64,000 nt of DNA from Gonapodya prolifera JEL478. Lineage: Eukaryota; Monoblepharomycota; Monoblepharidomycetes; Monoblepharidales; Gonapodyaceae. Numbering within the stretch: the first letter of the stretch is position 1; the number at the start of each line of letters is the position of its first letter. The stretch is from contig KQ965771.1 in the NCBI GenBank assembly GCA_001574975.1, forward strand, positions 186,001-250,000, written 5' to 3'. A model generated the notes under the pieces. It saw nothing but the letters and a program-made list of their open reading frames with translations, was not told the origin of the DNA and did not search any database. Positions 1 through 10,843 of the stretch are shown in pieces. The translations under genes and the position numbers were made by a program.

Positions 1-190
1 AGACTCGGAGTGGAGGAGGTGTTTCGAGTGGGTTGTTCCGCTTGGCGTGTCCTGTGCGACGGGCGGCAAGTTTGTGGAGTTTGGGATCGTCGAGGTCCAC
101 AAAGCCTGCGCATGAGCCAGCGTACACACTTGGATAGGTGGACAGGATGTTTGGGAAAACTATCCGAGCATGTCCGATGAAGTTCACCAT
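1..190 (-). CDS. Partial open frame running off the left edge
   Basis: An open frame starts at an ATG at 190 and stays open to the window edge (63 codons). Its residues look coding (mixed hydrophobic and charged, ending in a basic, proline-rich stretch), but no family is recognised. It lies just downstream of the decayed F-box gene on the same strand, in a different frame, so it could be the start of a separate gene or a shifted tail of that one. Sequence to the left would decide. Confidence 0.25.
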   Translation of the reverse strand, partial: MVNFIGHARIVFPNILSTYPSVYAGSCAGFVDLDDPKLHKLAARRTGHAKRNNPLETPPPLRV

Positions 191-200
191 TGGAGGGCCT

Positions 201-753
201 TCATCCTCTGTTCTTCAAACTCGTTGAGCCGCAAGTGTCGCAACTGGGGCTGATCCGGACGAATACGAACCGTGTTGGTGGATTTGATGTCTCAGAATCC
301 GGCTCTGAAGCTTCGTCAGTCATCTCTTCCAGTATCGCCCTCAGCTTTAAAAACCCCCTCATGGCTTTGACCGCGACTCGATCACATTGTTGGACTGAGA
401 GTGTGACGAGGTTCGCTCGCTGAAGCAATCTGGCCACTGTCCATGCTGTCACATTCGCGCCGTCCAATACCACGTCCCGCAAAATAGCTATTCCACCGTT
501 GACGTTGCCCCCGAGATGTCCCACAGATCCCCCACTCGCAATCGCACATGATGTCGTAAAACTCATCGTCTCCAAGCTTTTCTCCATAATCGCTCAGGTC
601 AAGGTTCTGCCAGACCACCGGCATGCCGAGAATCCGGCGGAGTGACCGGCACGTGTTTGCCATGTTCAATCGAGAGGAAACCGGGAGTTCACAGGCGATG
701 GATGATAGATTTTCGAGTGCGAGGGAGGAGAGGCTCGCGGACGGTGCCATCAT
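201..753 (-). pseudogene. F-box/LRR gene with Cys motif, copy 1 of family I (frame broken)
   Basis: The first frame (from 753) encodes an F-box-like start (LENLSSIACELP, then a TCRSLRRIL core and a VVWQNLDLSDY end). The second half (to 201) is in another frame and encodes an LRR-like segment (VVLDGANVTAWTVARLL) and a terminal CDTCG. Two paralogues at 42.1-43.0 kb and 45.9-47.0 kb carry the same order: F-box, an xFDGxxVTxWT strand, then CxxC. F-box proteins are substrate adaptors of SCF ubiquitin ligases; that role is inferred from the family. The switch of frame lies near 520-560. It may be a frameshift or a small intron, and no convincing splice pair was found, so I call it broken. Confidence 0.5.
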
Positions 754-1164
754 TACTTCAAGACGGGCCCAGTTGAAGATGCTTCAACTGTGAGTTTCAG
801 CCAGTCATTTACTCATTCACGAAGCGTCGCAAAGGATATGAATAAGTTTACAGTAATGTCTCAAGAATGAAAGCTCATAAATTATTAATGAGTTCAATAA
901 ATTAAAGTACAAGTGATATTCTTGAGCCGGAAGTCGGATCCCCTCTTGTTTCACGCAGTCGATGACCGCTCGACTTTCTTTGACAACGCCACGTTGGGTG
1001 GCGAAACCTTGGACGAGACGTGATCAGCATTGTTATTGGAGTCGCACTGACTTCAGTCACTTCAAAACCCGACTGGACACGTCCTCGTCCATTCTTGGAG
1101 TCAGTGGTTCTGTCCTTGGGGTTTCGAAGGGTGGGCTTTGGCTGGTTCAAGTGCGGACTTACTA
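754..1164. other. Intergenic, no gene seen
   Basis: Mostly AT-rich sequence around 780-910 with no convincing coding signal. Short open frames on both strands are mirror images of each other and show no known motif. Confidence 0.4.
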
Positions 1165-2044
1165 TCAAATACCACAGGTGTTGAGATCAAGAAGACACTC
1201 ATGGTTGCCATAACGCTGTCCAGCTCCGCTCCACTGTCGACCTTCATAAGAAAAAGAGGAAGATACCGCGTGCAGGCTTGATACCATGGCCAAGCCGTCG
1301 CTGGTGGTAGCTTTTCGGCTGCGAATCTTCTTTGAGGCACAGGAATGTTGTGACACTTTCGCTGCGTGTCGGTTGCGAAAGTGCATGGATGACGGCAAGA
1401 CTAGACGACAATCGTCAAACTGAGCGATGCGCTCCATGGATGGCTCTTGCCGCGGTGGCTCGGTAAACGAAGGTGCATTGAGGCGTATATCGCAGCTCGA
1501 AGTTGCCAAGGCAAGCTCAGCTTCTCGGGGATTCATGCACATCCATTGTCTTGGTACCGCAATTCCTTGTGTGCTTATTTTGTTTGCGTTCTCCAATTTC
1601 GTATGTTGATCCATGAGCAGGGAGCCAGCATGGGATACTTCGAGGCTTGACGAATCGTGTTGAGAAGTGGAAGCGCGCCTCAACAAACGCTTTGTCACTT
1701 CGAGCGGTAGATTAATGGCGTTTGGAGTCTCATCGGAAAAAGGATTCGGAAGGGGTTGCATTACGTTGATGCAACGTGCGGCCCTTCGGCGAATTGGAGT
1801 GGTAGTAACCTCCGCGAGAGTTGTTTCCGACGCAGAACAGATTCTTTTTGGGCGAGAGAACCCCCCGAAGAACGAACCCCGAGTTCTTGGTGACCCTTGT
1901 TGAGGCCGGGCATTTCACAGCCGTCGCGGAGGAGTCGATCTTCAAGTCCTGTTGGGCTTTACAGAGTGTTCCGCTAGATTGGCAAACTTGTTCTTGCCGG
2001 TTGAAGTTCGCCCACGGCCATTTGGTCCGAGTTGATTGTAGCAC
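1165..2044 (-). CDS. Hypothetical, weakly supported
   Basis: Two adjoining minus-strand open frames (2044-1730 and 1761-1165, the latter 198 codons) could be exons of one gene. No domain is recognised. The longer frame has a low-hydrophobicity N-terminus (begins MQPLPNPF) and a basic middle part. Opposite-strand frames of similar size exist, so coding status is doubtful. I list it because it is the longest open frame in the first 2 kb and has a plausible start. Confidence 0.18.
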
Positions 2045-2231
2045 TTAGACGTCTTGGTGAGTCAACCGTGATCTCGTTTGCGATAATGCTATCGCCTCCC
2101 GCCGGAGCGCGAAAGTTTGCTGCTTGCGTCACGAGTGGGGTTCGGAACGCCTTGCCGGTTTATAGTCGTCGGATTGAGACTCTATAAAGCTGCTGGCATA
2201 GTACGGCGCGTGCAATTTCTGGAGCTCGGAG

Positions 2232-2997
2232 TCACCCAGTGCATTTTGAAAGCGCTTCAAGGGATACATTAGACTGCTGAACAAAGTATGACTGAAAATA
2301 GATTCTCACCAGTGGAATGACACAGTCATCAGTCACATTGGAGGACGTGTCTATGTTGATCTTGACGTTAACGGGGGCTGCTTCCTCCGTGGGAACAGGT
2401 TCAGATGTCAACGGTTTCGGACGAAAGAGGATTTTGCGCAAGAACCGTGTTAACCGAACGGATTCGGGACGAGGAACAGCCTTCAGTGGGGCACGTTTAG
2501 ACCAAATCATCCACAGTTCACACGGAGCATATACCTTTTTGAGGCACGACTTGCGCGGAGCAGGAGCCACGGGAACAGGCTAGTGCGTTCGTCTTATTTA
2601 GTGAGGAAGGTTGCTAACAGTGAACGAAAACAACGAGGGATTACCTTTGAGCTCTCCACGGCAACAGCTTTCTCTTCCTTCCTTGCCTTTTTTGTCCGTT
2701 TCGATTCCACTACTTTTGTTCCTACAAACGCTTTGCTTCCTCTTCCCTCCTCTGCGCCCATTCCACCTCGCACTTCCTCCCTGAGGTCTGACTCCTCCTT
2801 CTGCTCCTTCAGGGGCGGCGAATGCTCGTCCCTCTCCGCTGCAAACGAGCGGGACTTCTCCACGCTCCCCATGGGAGCAGCTTTCCCGAAGAAATCAAGT
2901 GCTTTCGTGAACGCGCGGCCGAGGAACGTCGGCCGGCTCACATATTCTGGGACGTGGCGGACGGGCTCAAGGGGTGCAACGACATCATCAAAACGCT
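2232..2997 (-). CDS. Hypothetical Lys/Glu-rich protein, at least two exons
   Basis: The upstream exon (about 2997-2645) starts right after an AG and encodes a charged, low-complexity stretch (motifs VRHVPEYVSRP, KRTKKARKEEK). A clean 65-bp GT-AG intron (2644-2580) joins it in phase 0 to a second exon with proline, arginine and lysine clusters, ending at 2232. No family is recognised. An upstream exon carrying the ATG should exist beyond 3000, inside the diverged repeat array. The last 80 codons may contain another small intron. The composition suggests a disordered, possibly nuclear protein, but that is inference. Confidence 0.33.
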
Positions 2998-2999
2998 AT

Positions 3000-5080
3000 T
3001 TTTTTGACCTCACCAACTGGAGGCTGGAAGTCTGGTCTTACGGTACAGTCAACCCGCCCTCGTCGACGTCAAGCCTGATGTAGAATTCCGAGAAATCTCC
3101 ACACCACATTACAATCGCGGCGAGACTGCTTTACCCTACTTGAGACCTTTTCAAGATTGCGTTTGACATATCAGGCAGGTCGAAAGTCTGCGCGTGATGT
3201 CATCAATATTCAAAGAGTCCGTTTTCGCGTATGGATCCCTGATTTCGACGCGCCAGCCAACGTTCCTCCACAGGATCATGCGTAAGCGCCGTCAGCCATG
3301 TTCTGACTGGGTCCCCTACATCACCACAATCAGTCGAATTATACTCACATGATGGGGACTCCATGATAGCTTTCTTGACGTATGCTCTTTGCTTGTTTTG
3401 TGACGTTCTGGAGAGTTGGAGGTAGTTTTAGGTGCCCGAAATTTTTCAGGATGACGTCAATTTCTCCATTGCTGCTTGTGAGTGGAGACCCCAATCCACA
3501 TATTACAATCTTAACTTCAGTCTCGACAAACAGCTTCTGCTTTGATTGGATATTTTGCACAACATGTACCTTGTTGACTGTTGAGTAACCTCCCCGTGAC
3601 TAGACGCTTTCTCAGCACAAAACGTTATACGTGAAATCATGAACGCTCGCAAGTGGAGACTGGATTCACTTGGTGGTTGTTGTTTGTTTTGTGACGTTTC
3701 CAAAAAGCTGGAGGAATATTTGGGTTCCCGAAAGTTCGCAGGGTGACGTCAACGAGTATGCTGGAGCCCAAATTCATGTGCAGTCTTTGTAACTCCACTG
3801 CACAAGCAACTCCCGCTTTGGTAGACGCCTACTTGAGCTCCGTACTACCCTCCTTGGACGTCGTGCACAGCCGTCTTCGTGTAGACAGGCTCTGTTTGCG
3901 ACATCTTTCTTCGCCTTCGCCATTCAAAGCAGCAGAAGTTGAATGGCGACACCTGAAACGTGATTCTGACGAAGAGCAGTTCACCTCCCATTTCTACACT
4001 TCGCGATGTTTTGACTTCTCCAGCTGGAGGCCGAAAGCCTGGTCTGACGATTGAGTGAAGCAGTCTCGATGACGCGTCTGCATGCAGAATGCGGTGAAAA
4101 TCACCATGCCCCGTTACAACCATGACCAGGCTGCCCAACCCTAATTTCGGGTTTTCAAGACCTCTTTCAACATATCGGGATGGCGGAAAGTCTGCACAGA
4201 GATGTCATTTGTTTCCGAAAATCAGCTTCCGCCTTGTTATGTTTATGTTGTAGTGGAAGTGACGTCAATCAGTGTCCAAGTAAAGTCTTTTTGTCTCTGG
4301 CGTACAAAACCCCCAATTTGCTGGTCCCGCATGTGCTCAGTACTACTCTTTTTGGACGCGGTATAGAGCCGTCTGCAAGGCGACAGGCTGGTCTTAATTG
4401 GCGACACCTGTCGACAATTCTGAGCCTTCAAGTCGGATCTGAGCGGAAAATTTAGACGTTATTCTGACGAGAGCTGCTCGCTTCTCTTTTCTAAACGTCC
4501 AATAATTGTTATTGTTTTTTGTTTTGACCTCACTAGGATGAAGGCTGGAAGGCTGCTCTCGCGGTGGAGTCAATCCGCCTCTGCCAACTGTGTCAGCTGT
4601 AGAACGAGGGGGAAAATCCCACGCCCCAATAACGCTTTGCCTGCCCTGATTCCATTCAGACAATAGGTCGGTTGACGTTGCCGCCTCAGCAAGATATAAC
4701 ACAGCCGAAACAGATTCTCAGAAACAAATGACATTTATACCGCGCTTACATTGCAATGCTATCGAAAGGAAAGCAGTCTTCTGTCTCTGGTTTGTAGAAC
4801 ACCTCCGCTTTGACGACCCCGCTTGAGCACACCACTGCTTTTTTTGGACGCCACATGCAGCTGCTTACAAGTAGATAGGCTGGTCCTGTGGGGTGGCATC
4901 TGTAAACAAACGTGCTGTCGACACCCAAAGAGCGAGCTGAAAATCGACTCCTGAAATGACATTCTGAATACGAGAGTAATTTGAACCGTTTTACTAACCG
5001 TTTTCTAAACGCAAGGCAAGTAAGTTTCTTTTGGCCTCATCTGATTTTTGGCTTCAAGGCGCGGCTTCGTTTCACGCGTA
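3000..5080. repeat. Diverged tandem repeat, period about 507 bp
   Basis: A recurring landmark (TTTTGACCTC, a Gly/Leu-rich GGAGGCTGG-like stretch, then GTCAA) appears near 3003, 4011, 4523 and 5030; spacings are about 1008, 512 and 507 bp. A second landmark (ending TTTTTGGACG followed by GACAGGCTGGTC-like sequence) recurs near 3855, 4350 and 4845. A shorter related pair occurs near 3394 and 3686 (TTTTGTGACGTT...GACGTCAA). Copies are strongly diverged with indels, and open frames inside are short and inconsistent, so the array is probably non-coding or long dead. Confidence 0.5.
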
Positions 5081-5142
5081 TATTAAAAATGATGAAATTG
5101 AAATATCACCGCTGAGCTTGAAGCAAGAGGTGTGCGCGCAGC

Positions 5143-6190
5143 TCAAGTGCGGGTGGAGCTAGTGCTGGGAAAAGATCTGGCGCATCGAGTCGTCACTGTG
5201 ATGCGCCGTGGGGGGTGGGGGGTGCACGGTAACGGTTGAGGAGTGAGCGGAAATCGGAAAGCATTTCGTAGAACGCAGCCACAAACTCACTCCCCGACAT
5301 CAACAGGCGTGAACCCCTTGTTGTTCTTTGACGTCTTCGAGGCGCCGCGTGTGAGCAGGGCTGAGACGAGTTCTTCTGCGCCGAGGAGGGCGGCTGGGAA
5401 TTGGTTTCGAAGGGGGTGGATGTCGATGGGAAAGTGAGGGTGGGGTTAGGGTGGTGAGTGGTGAGAGTGGAATGGGAGGAAGGGAGGAAGAGGGGGAGGG
5501 AGTGTTACGGTACCTAAGTGGAGTGCAGTGTTTCCGCCCTGGAGTCAGGATGGGGGAGCGGGGGAGGGTGAGAGAGCGGAAGGGTGGGGTGATGAATTGA
5601 GCGAGTGTCGAGGGACCTGGGCGACGACTTACCCCAAACGCCGAGTCGATTTCGTCCTGAAACGTAGCATCGATAATATCCCTCGCGATATCGTCGTGGC
5701 CCGTGAACAGCGCCAGCTGGAGTCCGTTGATGCTTCCGATGTACGCTCCCTACAATGTCGTCGAATCAGCGTCAAGTTCCCGACACCACCGAGCCTCCAG
5801 TCTCCCACACCAGCGCTCACAAGAAACTTGAACGCATCCATCTCGACATCGGGCTCGTACTTTGCGGCGGCGTCTTTCGTTCGCATGGACGTGACGGACT
5901 TGTCGACCTCGAGCAGCCGTCGGACTTTTCGGATTCACATTCATTATTCATTGAGTCAGAGGCCGGCCGGTACGCCGTACGGCAGCCACGCAGCGTCGAG
6001 TGCGCTAACCTTCTTTCGAGTCTCCCTGCTTGATTGCGGCGAAGAAGCTCTGGTGCGGCGTGGCAGGGACGGTGCGGCGGTGGAGGGAAAGGGACGGAGT
6101 GCGGGCGGACGGAAGGAGGAGGGGAATGTGAGAGTGCAGAGAGAGAGTGGAGGGTGAGACTCTCACTTGCAGATCCCCTTGGCCGGCCAT
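5143..6190 (-). CDS. Small ankyrin-repeat protein, seven exons
   Basis: Seven exons (6190-6167, 6049-6010, 5924-5821, 5749-5633, 5538-5514, 5393-5291, 5176-5143) splice at GT-AG sites with all phases matching and give 148 residues. The product starts MAGQGDLQ, then SFFAAIKQGDSKEVRRLLE, a linker with AAAKYEPDVEMDAFKFL, then an ankyrin-type GGNTALHLAALLG and a second unit ending in KNNKGFTPVDVG. These are helix-turn-helix ankyrin signatures, so it is probably a cytosolic protein-binding scaffold; no partner can be named. The 25-nt fifth exon encodes only GGNTALHL. It is divergently arranged with the ZIP transporter, about 290 bp apart, so the two may share a promoter region. Confidence 0.78.
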
Positions 6191-6480
6191 TGTGTGCTGT
6201 CCGATCGTTTGCAATGGAGAGCAGAGCGTGACCGCAGCAAACCCGAACTTCAGCATTTCCAAACACCAAACAACGCGAGTGATACGCAGTGCTACCAAAA
6301 AAAAAAATAATACATAACATGTCCTTATTTGAACGAATAGAACACGCTTTGACCCATCACCGTGAACTGCGGTGAACTTACGTGGCCACGGGGGTACCCA
6401 CTCAAGGTCCGGCAGCACTCTCAAAACCCAACCCCTCCCGTCTCACTCTCCCATATGCAGTCCAAGACCCGCAAGGCCAT
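6191..6480. promoter_or_regulatory. Shared divergent upstream region
   Basis: This stretch lies between the divergent starts of the ankyrin gene and the ZIP gene. It contains a poly-A tract (about 6296-6308) but no TATA box or known operator that I can defend. The call as a promoter rests only on position. Confidence 0.3.
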
Positions 6481-8743
6481 GTCACGATTCCAGAACGTCG
6501 TCGTTGTCGCGTCGCTGGCGGCGGCGGGATCTGTGAGAGCGCAGGGAGCGGATGGAGGGGAGGTCTGGCAGTTCAGCTGGGCCCGGAGGCGTGCGAGCGG
6601 GCGAAGAGGCATATCCCAACAACTGAGGGAGAACATCGGATGGCCCCGAGCTTACACCCTCGTAAGCCCGAGCATTACGAAATGAAAATATGTCGTGTCT
6701 ACCTCGGACCCTATCTTCTTCACTTCCTGCGCTGCACAAGTGCTACTCCCAACTCACCTTCCACCCTCCTATCCCCTCCTTACACTCTTCTCTCCCCCTC
6801 CTTACACTCTTCTCTCCCCAAACACGGACCCTCGCTAGGCCCGTTCATAGCCGACCCATGCGCGCCCGACTTCAGCGAGGACAGGGAACGTAGCCTCCAC
6901 ATCGCCGCTATTTTCATCCAGGTGTGCCTCTCTCCCTCAGAGTGTCACCACACAACCTGTCGCTCACGCACCGTCCATCCGTGTGACCTACCGGCGTGCC
7001 CGGATCGCAATATCCCTCTCAGGAACACTCATCCCCATCATCCTCCAACGCTACAACCTAGCAGGCAAATTCACCGACTTTGTGTTTGACGGGATTAGGA
7101 ATTTCGGGACGGGGATCATCCTCACGACCGGTACGTTCCCGCTCCTGCTCCTGCTCCCGCTTCTGCTCCTGCTGTACTCGCCCCCTCACTCCCCTAAACC
7201 TCCTGTCACCCCAAAGGCACCATCCACATGCTCCTCCCCGCATACACCCTCCTGACCAGCCCATGCCTACCACCGAAATGGAGCACAGACTATACGGCGT
7301 TCACGGGCGTGTTTGCGCTTGTGGGGATGCTTTTGACGCAGGTGCGTTGTTTGTTCGGGCTAGGGTCCGTTCGTTGATGTGGAGTGTGCCATGTGGATTG
7401 AAGAGAGATTTTGTGTTGGGATGGGTTATTTAGTTCATCCAGACGATCGCGTTGGGGTTTCTACAAGCGACCAAATCGTCCTCGTCTTCTGCGTCTCCGT
7501 CTCCACTTTCCCCTGCATCAATTTCCAACGGGCACGTAGCCGCTCCTACACCCGTCAAATCATTTTCTTACAACCACACCGACCACGTGTCCGAGCATGG
7601 TCACGCCCACGAACACGCACACGACCACGAGGAACACCTCGAACGCGGGTATCGCGACGGAGCGTCCGATCTCACACTTCCCTCGAACCACGCGCACACC
7701 AACGGGGCCTCGCACCCCCCTCACCAACCACTCCTGCCCCCTTCCTCCTCTCCCCACTCCTCCCCCCCCTCCCCCACCACCCACACCCACACCCACGCCC
7801 ACACCCACACCCACACCCACACCCACACCCGCACCGACTCGTCGCCCGCACTCCCGTTCGTCCCAAAAGACCAACCGCACACGCACCCGTTCCACGAAGA
7901 AGACGACGGGCATGGCCATTTGAGGGACGCGTTGTTCGCGGGTGGAGATGTGGCCGGGAGGTTGAGGAAGAAGCAGGTTACGTGGGTTGGAGCGTTGTTC
8001 TTCTGTTTTCCTTCTCCGTCTCACCTATTCCCTTTCTGCACCTCTCACACCAAACTCCCCCCACCCGCCCACCCGCCCACCCAAACCCGGCCAGCGTATA
8101 CCTCCTAGAAACCGGGATCGCCTCGCACTCTTTCTTCGTCGGTCTGGTCCTCGGCACGTCCCGCGGTGCCGAACTCCGCGCCTTGATGTTCGCGCTGGCG
8201 TTCCACCAGTTCTTCGAGGGCATGGCGCTGAGCGCCACGTTGTTGGATGCGAAATTCACGTCCAGGGGTGAGTTGATCGGCGTTTTGGTGTGTTGGGCGT
8301 AGTGGTTAGGCTAGCATGGGTGCTAATAAGTGACGGTTCCCGATACAGCACCCGCGATTATTATGGTGTGCCTGTACACGATCATAAAACCGCTCGGCGT
8401 CGCGGTCGGGATCGCGCTCAACGAGGCGTATAACCCCAACTCGCCTGCCGCGTTGCTCACTCAGGTACGTTGCCTACCCTTCCCTTCCCTTTCTCTTCCC
8501 GCCCTCTTGCACCACCACACATCTCTCCCCACCTCCCCACCTCCCCACCCCACGCACACACAGGGCATCCTGGACGCCGTCTCTGCGGGCGTGCTGATCT
8601 ACGACTCGCTCGTGAACCTCCTGCACGTCAACATCACATCCAACGCCAAATTCCACGCGTCGCCCGTGTGGAAGAAGACAGTCACGTTTGCACTGTTGTA
8701 CGCGGGGGTGGCGGTTATGTCGACGATCGGGAAGTTTGCGTGA
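6481..8743 (+). CDS. ZIP-family zinc/iron transporter with His-rich loop
   Basis: Exons at 6839-6921, about 6985-7130, 7217-7341, 7443-7981, 8095-8267, 8349-8464 and 8564-8743 encode a ZIP (SLC39) metal transporter of the plasma or an internal membrane. Seen in order: SLHIAAIFIQ and SLSGTLIPIIL (TM1), FGTGIILTTGTIHMLLPAY (TM2), a TM3 ending GFLQAT, a long His-rich cytosolic loop, then ETGIASHSFFVGLVLG (TM4, with the conserved HS), FHQFFEGMAL (TM5, HxxxEG metal site), and two more helices ending STIGKFA. A signal-peptide-like start (MSRFQNVVVVASLAAAG at 6481) probably belongs to a first exon, but its donor is not certain. The junction after FIQ lacks a normal AG before the next coding residues, so that splice is unresolved. 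Other phases match. Confidence 0.85.
7771..7834 (+). repeat. CCCACA hexanucleotide repeat coding for His-Thr
   Basis: About ten near-perfect copies of a CCCACA/CCCACG unit sit inside the ZIP loop exon and encode an alternating His-Thr tract. In ZIP proteins this loop is the usual place for His-rich metal-binding sequence. The tract is a microsatellite and may vary in length between strains. Confidence 0.8.
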
Positions 8744-9162
8744 AGAAGGTGGCGAGGGCGGGGACGGGGATGGTGTCGTCGGGGTGCTACCTCATTTTGA
8801 CTTGCTGATACAAGGGAAGGGGAAGGAGGGAAAAAGGGAGAGGTGGTGCGGTAATTGCTGGCAGAGCTGAGATACCCCCTCGGAAAAAGCGAACGTGGGA
8901 ACTGTTTCTTCATCGACTCTAAACGTTGCTCATTTGTAATAGTCATTCCGGTGTATTGTAAACACATATAATTATAAGTAAAATCTCTAAAGTACTTGAA
9001 TGGATCGGGCCCAATATCATCCAACCAATAGGCCCCTTTAGCATTGAAATACGAAAGGTGGCGACTTTCTTTACTGCAGCCAACGAAAAGTGATTGCGAA
9101 AAAAAGTATATATTCTCCAAACCCCAACTCATCATCGCCCATTACAGCGTCTCAGAGGTGAA
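8744..9162. other. Convergent intergenic region, no gene seen
   Basis: This lies between the convergent ends of the ZIP and dehydrogenase genes. It has AT-rich stretches near 8935-8990 and 9098-9112 but no coding signal or clear terminator motif. Confidence 0.4.
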
Positions 9163-10643
9163 TCAACTCGCTTTGTTGATATACTTCTCATACTCCAGAT
9201 CCCCTCCCGCATCCGTCGCGCCCTCTATCGGGTACTGCTTCATTACCCCGCCAGCCCCACTCACGACAAAGCAGCTTCCCCGAACAGACTCGTCTTCGAT
9301 GCAGCGCATGTATGCGCCGACGAGTTTGTCCTGGTGGAGCGTAGAAAGGCAAGCTCTTAGGCGCATGTATGGAACAAGCAGGCGATGGAATGTGAAGCTC
9401 ACCAGCCCCTTGAATTTCTAACGCTTCGCTTCCGAACGGGTTTCGGCTCTCGAAATCTTTGGGACTCTCGTAAGCTGCCTGGTATTTGGGGTGCAATTCA
9501 TCGACCATCAAGTCGACTTTGTGAACGTTAGAATCTCGAGTGCTCAACGCTTCATATCTTCCATTCTTCCAAATGTTGGTCCACACAAAACCTGGCATAA
9601 TGGTGTTGCAGCGGATGGGCGAGTGCTCGAGTCCCTTGGCCTTTGCTGAGGAATCGAGAAGAACTTGCAGGTTCGCAGCTAATTTGCATGGACCACAACG
9701 CTTGGGCGACATTCCTTTTGTAGAGTATCGAAGTGCAGAATCACTCACCAAATTGATCTGTACATCGCTTGAGGTTGTTGGTCAGAAGATGAATCCTCGA
9801 GATATAAAACACGACGATCGACATACTTTGAGCAGCCTTGCAAACGGCATAGCTCAAGCAAGGATGTCCCTTCGATGGGTAATATCCTGCCACCGAGGAT
9901 GTGATCACGATGCTTCCGGGCTGTGAAGCTTTCGACCAGTACGTGAGAGCTAAAGACCAGACGAACGCAGTTGCTCAGTCGAGGCCAGAGGGAAGGACAG
10001 CGAAAGCGGGCTCACACCTGCGCGGCATAGTACCATTGTGCCTACAAGGTTGCCCTGTATGCCATGAATGAAGCCTTCATCGCTGACGAAATGTGTGGGG
10101 TCAAGTGTGAGAGCTCCACGTAAAGTCACATTTCCGACAACACAACTTCCCTTCTCGATCTCCGCAAGAAATGGCGAGCAGCTGAACCCAGCATTTGCCA
10201 CCACCACGTCGAGCCCCCCGAATTTCTCAGTCGTGGCATCCACAAGTGCGCGGTTGTCGTCCATGGATGAGATGTCGGTCCGCTTGAATCCGATATGAGC
10301 TTCGAAAGAAGGGTCCGACGACTTGAGAGAGGCGATAGCTAGAATACATAATTTCATGAAGTCGTGAATCAACGGCAGTTACCAAAGGAGCTTTCGTCAC
10401 AACGAGCAACATACCATCTTCGCCGCGCTTCTCGTTCCGATTTCCAATCATGACTTTCGCCCCGAGTTCCAGAAGCCGCTGAGTCACGGCCAGTCCGATT
10501 CCTTGATGGGGAGAAGGGATAGCGCAGGGCGGATGCAAAGTGTGAGTGGTAATTAGTCGGCTGTGGGGATCGCATCCAGAGAGCGAGCAATGCGAACCTT
10601 CTGTCCCTCCTGTGACGAGGCAGATCTTCTCTTTCAGTGTCAT
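9163..10643 (-). CDS. Short-chain dehydrogenase, 15-PGDH-like
   Basis: Six exons (10643-10598, 10501-10415, 10338-10018, 9949-9827, 9714-9403, 9353-9163) total 1,080 nt and close exactly to 359 residues. The classical SDR features are present: TGGTEGIG (nucleotide binding), DVVVANAG, the catalytic Ser in VITSSVAGYY, YAVCK (YxxxK), and PGFVWT after the active site. The segment LAANLQ, then CNTIMPGFV, and a C-terminal GAYMRCIEDESVRGSCFVV resemble 15-hydroxyprostaglandin dehydrogenase-type SDRs, so an NAD(P)-dependent oxidation of an alcohol is likely; the substrate is unknown. The intron between exons 4 and 5 has two possible acceptors; I chose the one at 9715 because it keeps the frame open. 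It is convergent with the ZIP gene. Confidence 0.87.
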
Positions 10644-10843
10644 TTCGGTGTGTGGCGGAGGGAGAGTGTCGTCTTTCAAAGAACTCGGTTGATGGAGCGG
10701 CAGAACCTGTGGACCTGCATTTCTTCAGTCGCCGTTCATTCAACGAAACCTTAATTTCAACATTGTTTTCAGTGCCTAAACGTTCAGTACATGTGTTAAG
10801 CTTTATCGAGTTCACGCATCCATTTTTATCCATCAATAGCAAA

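Noticed and set aside
5460-6157. 209-codon plus-strand frame over the ankyrin gene
   Set aside because: It is antisense to a gene whose seven exons close exactly, and it crosses several introns of that gene.
7560-8024. Gly/Val-rich minus-strand frame across the ZIP loop
   Set aside because: It is the mirror of the His-Thr microsatellite in the ZIP gene and has no independent coding sign.
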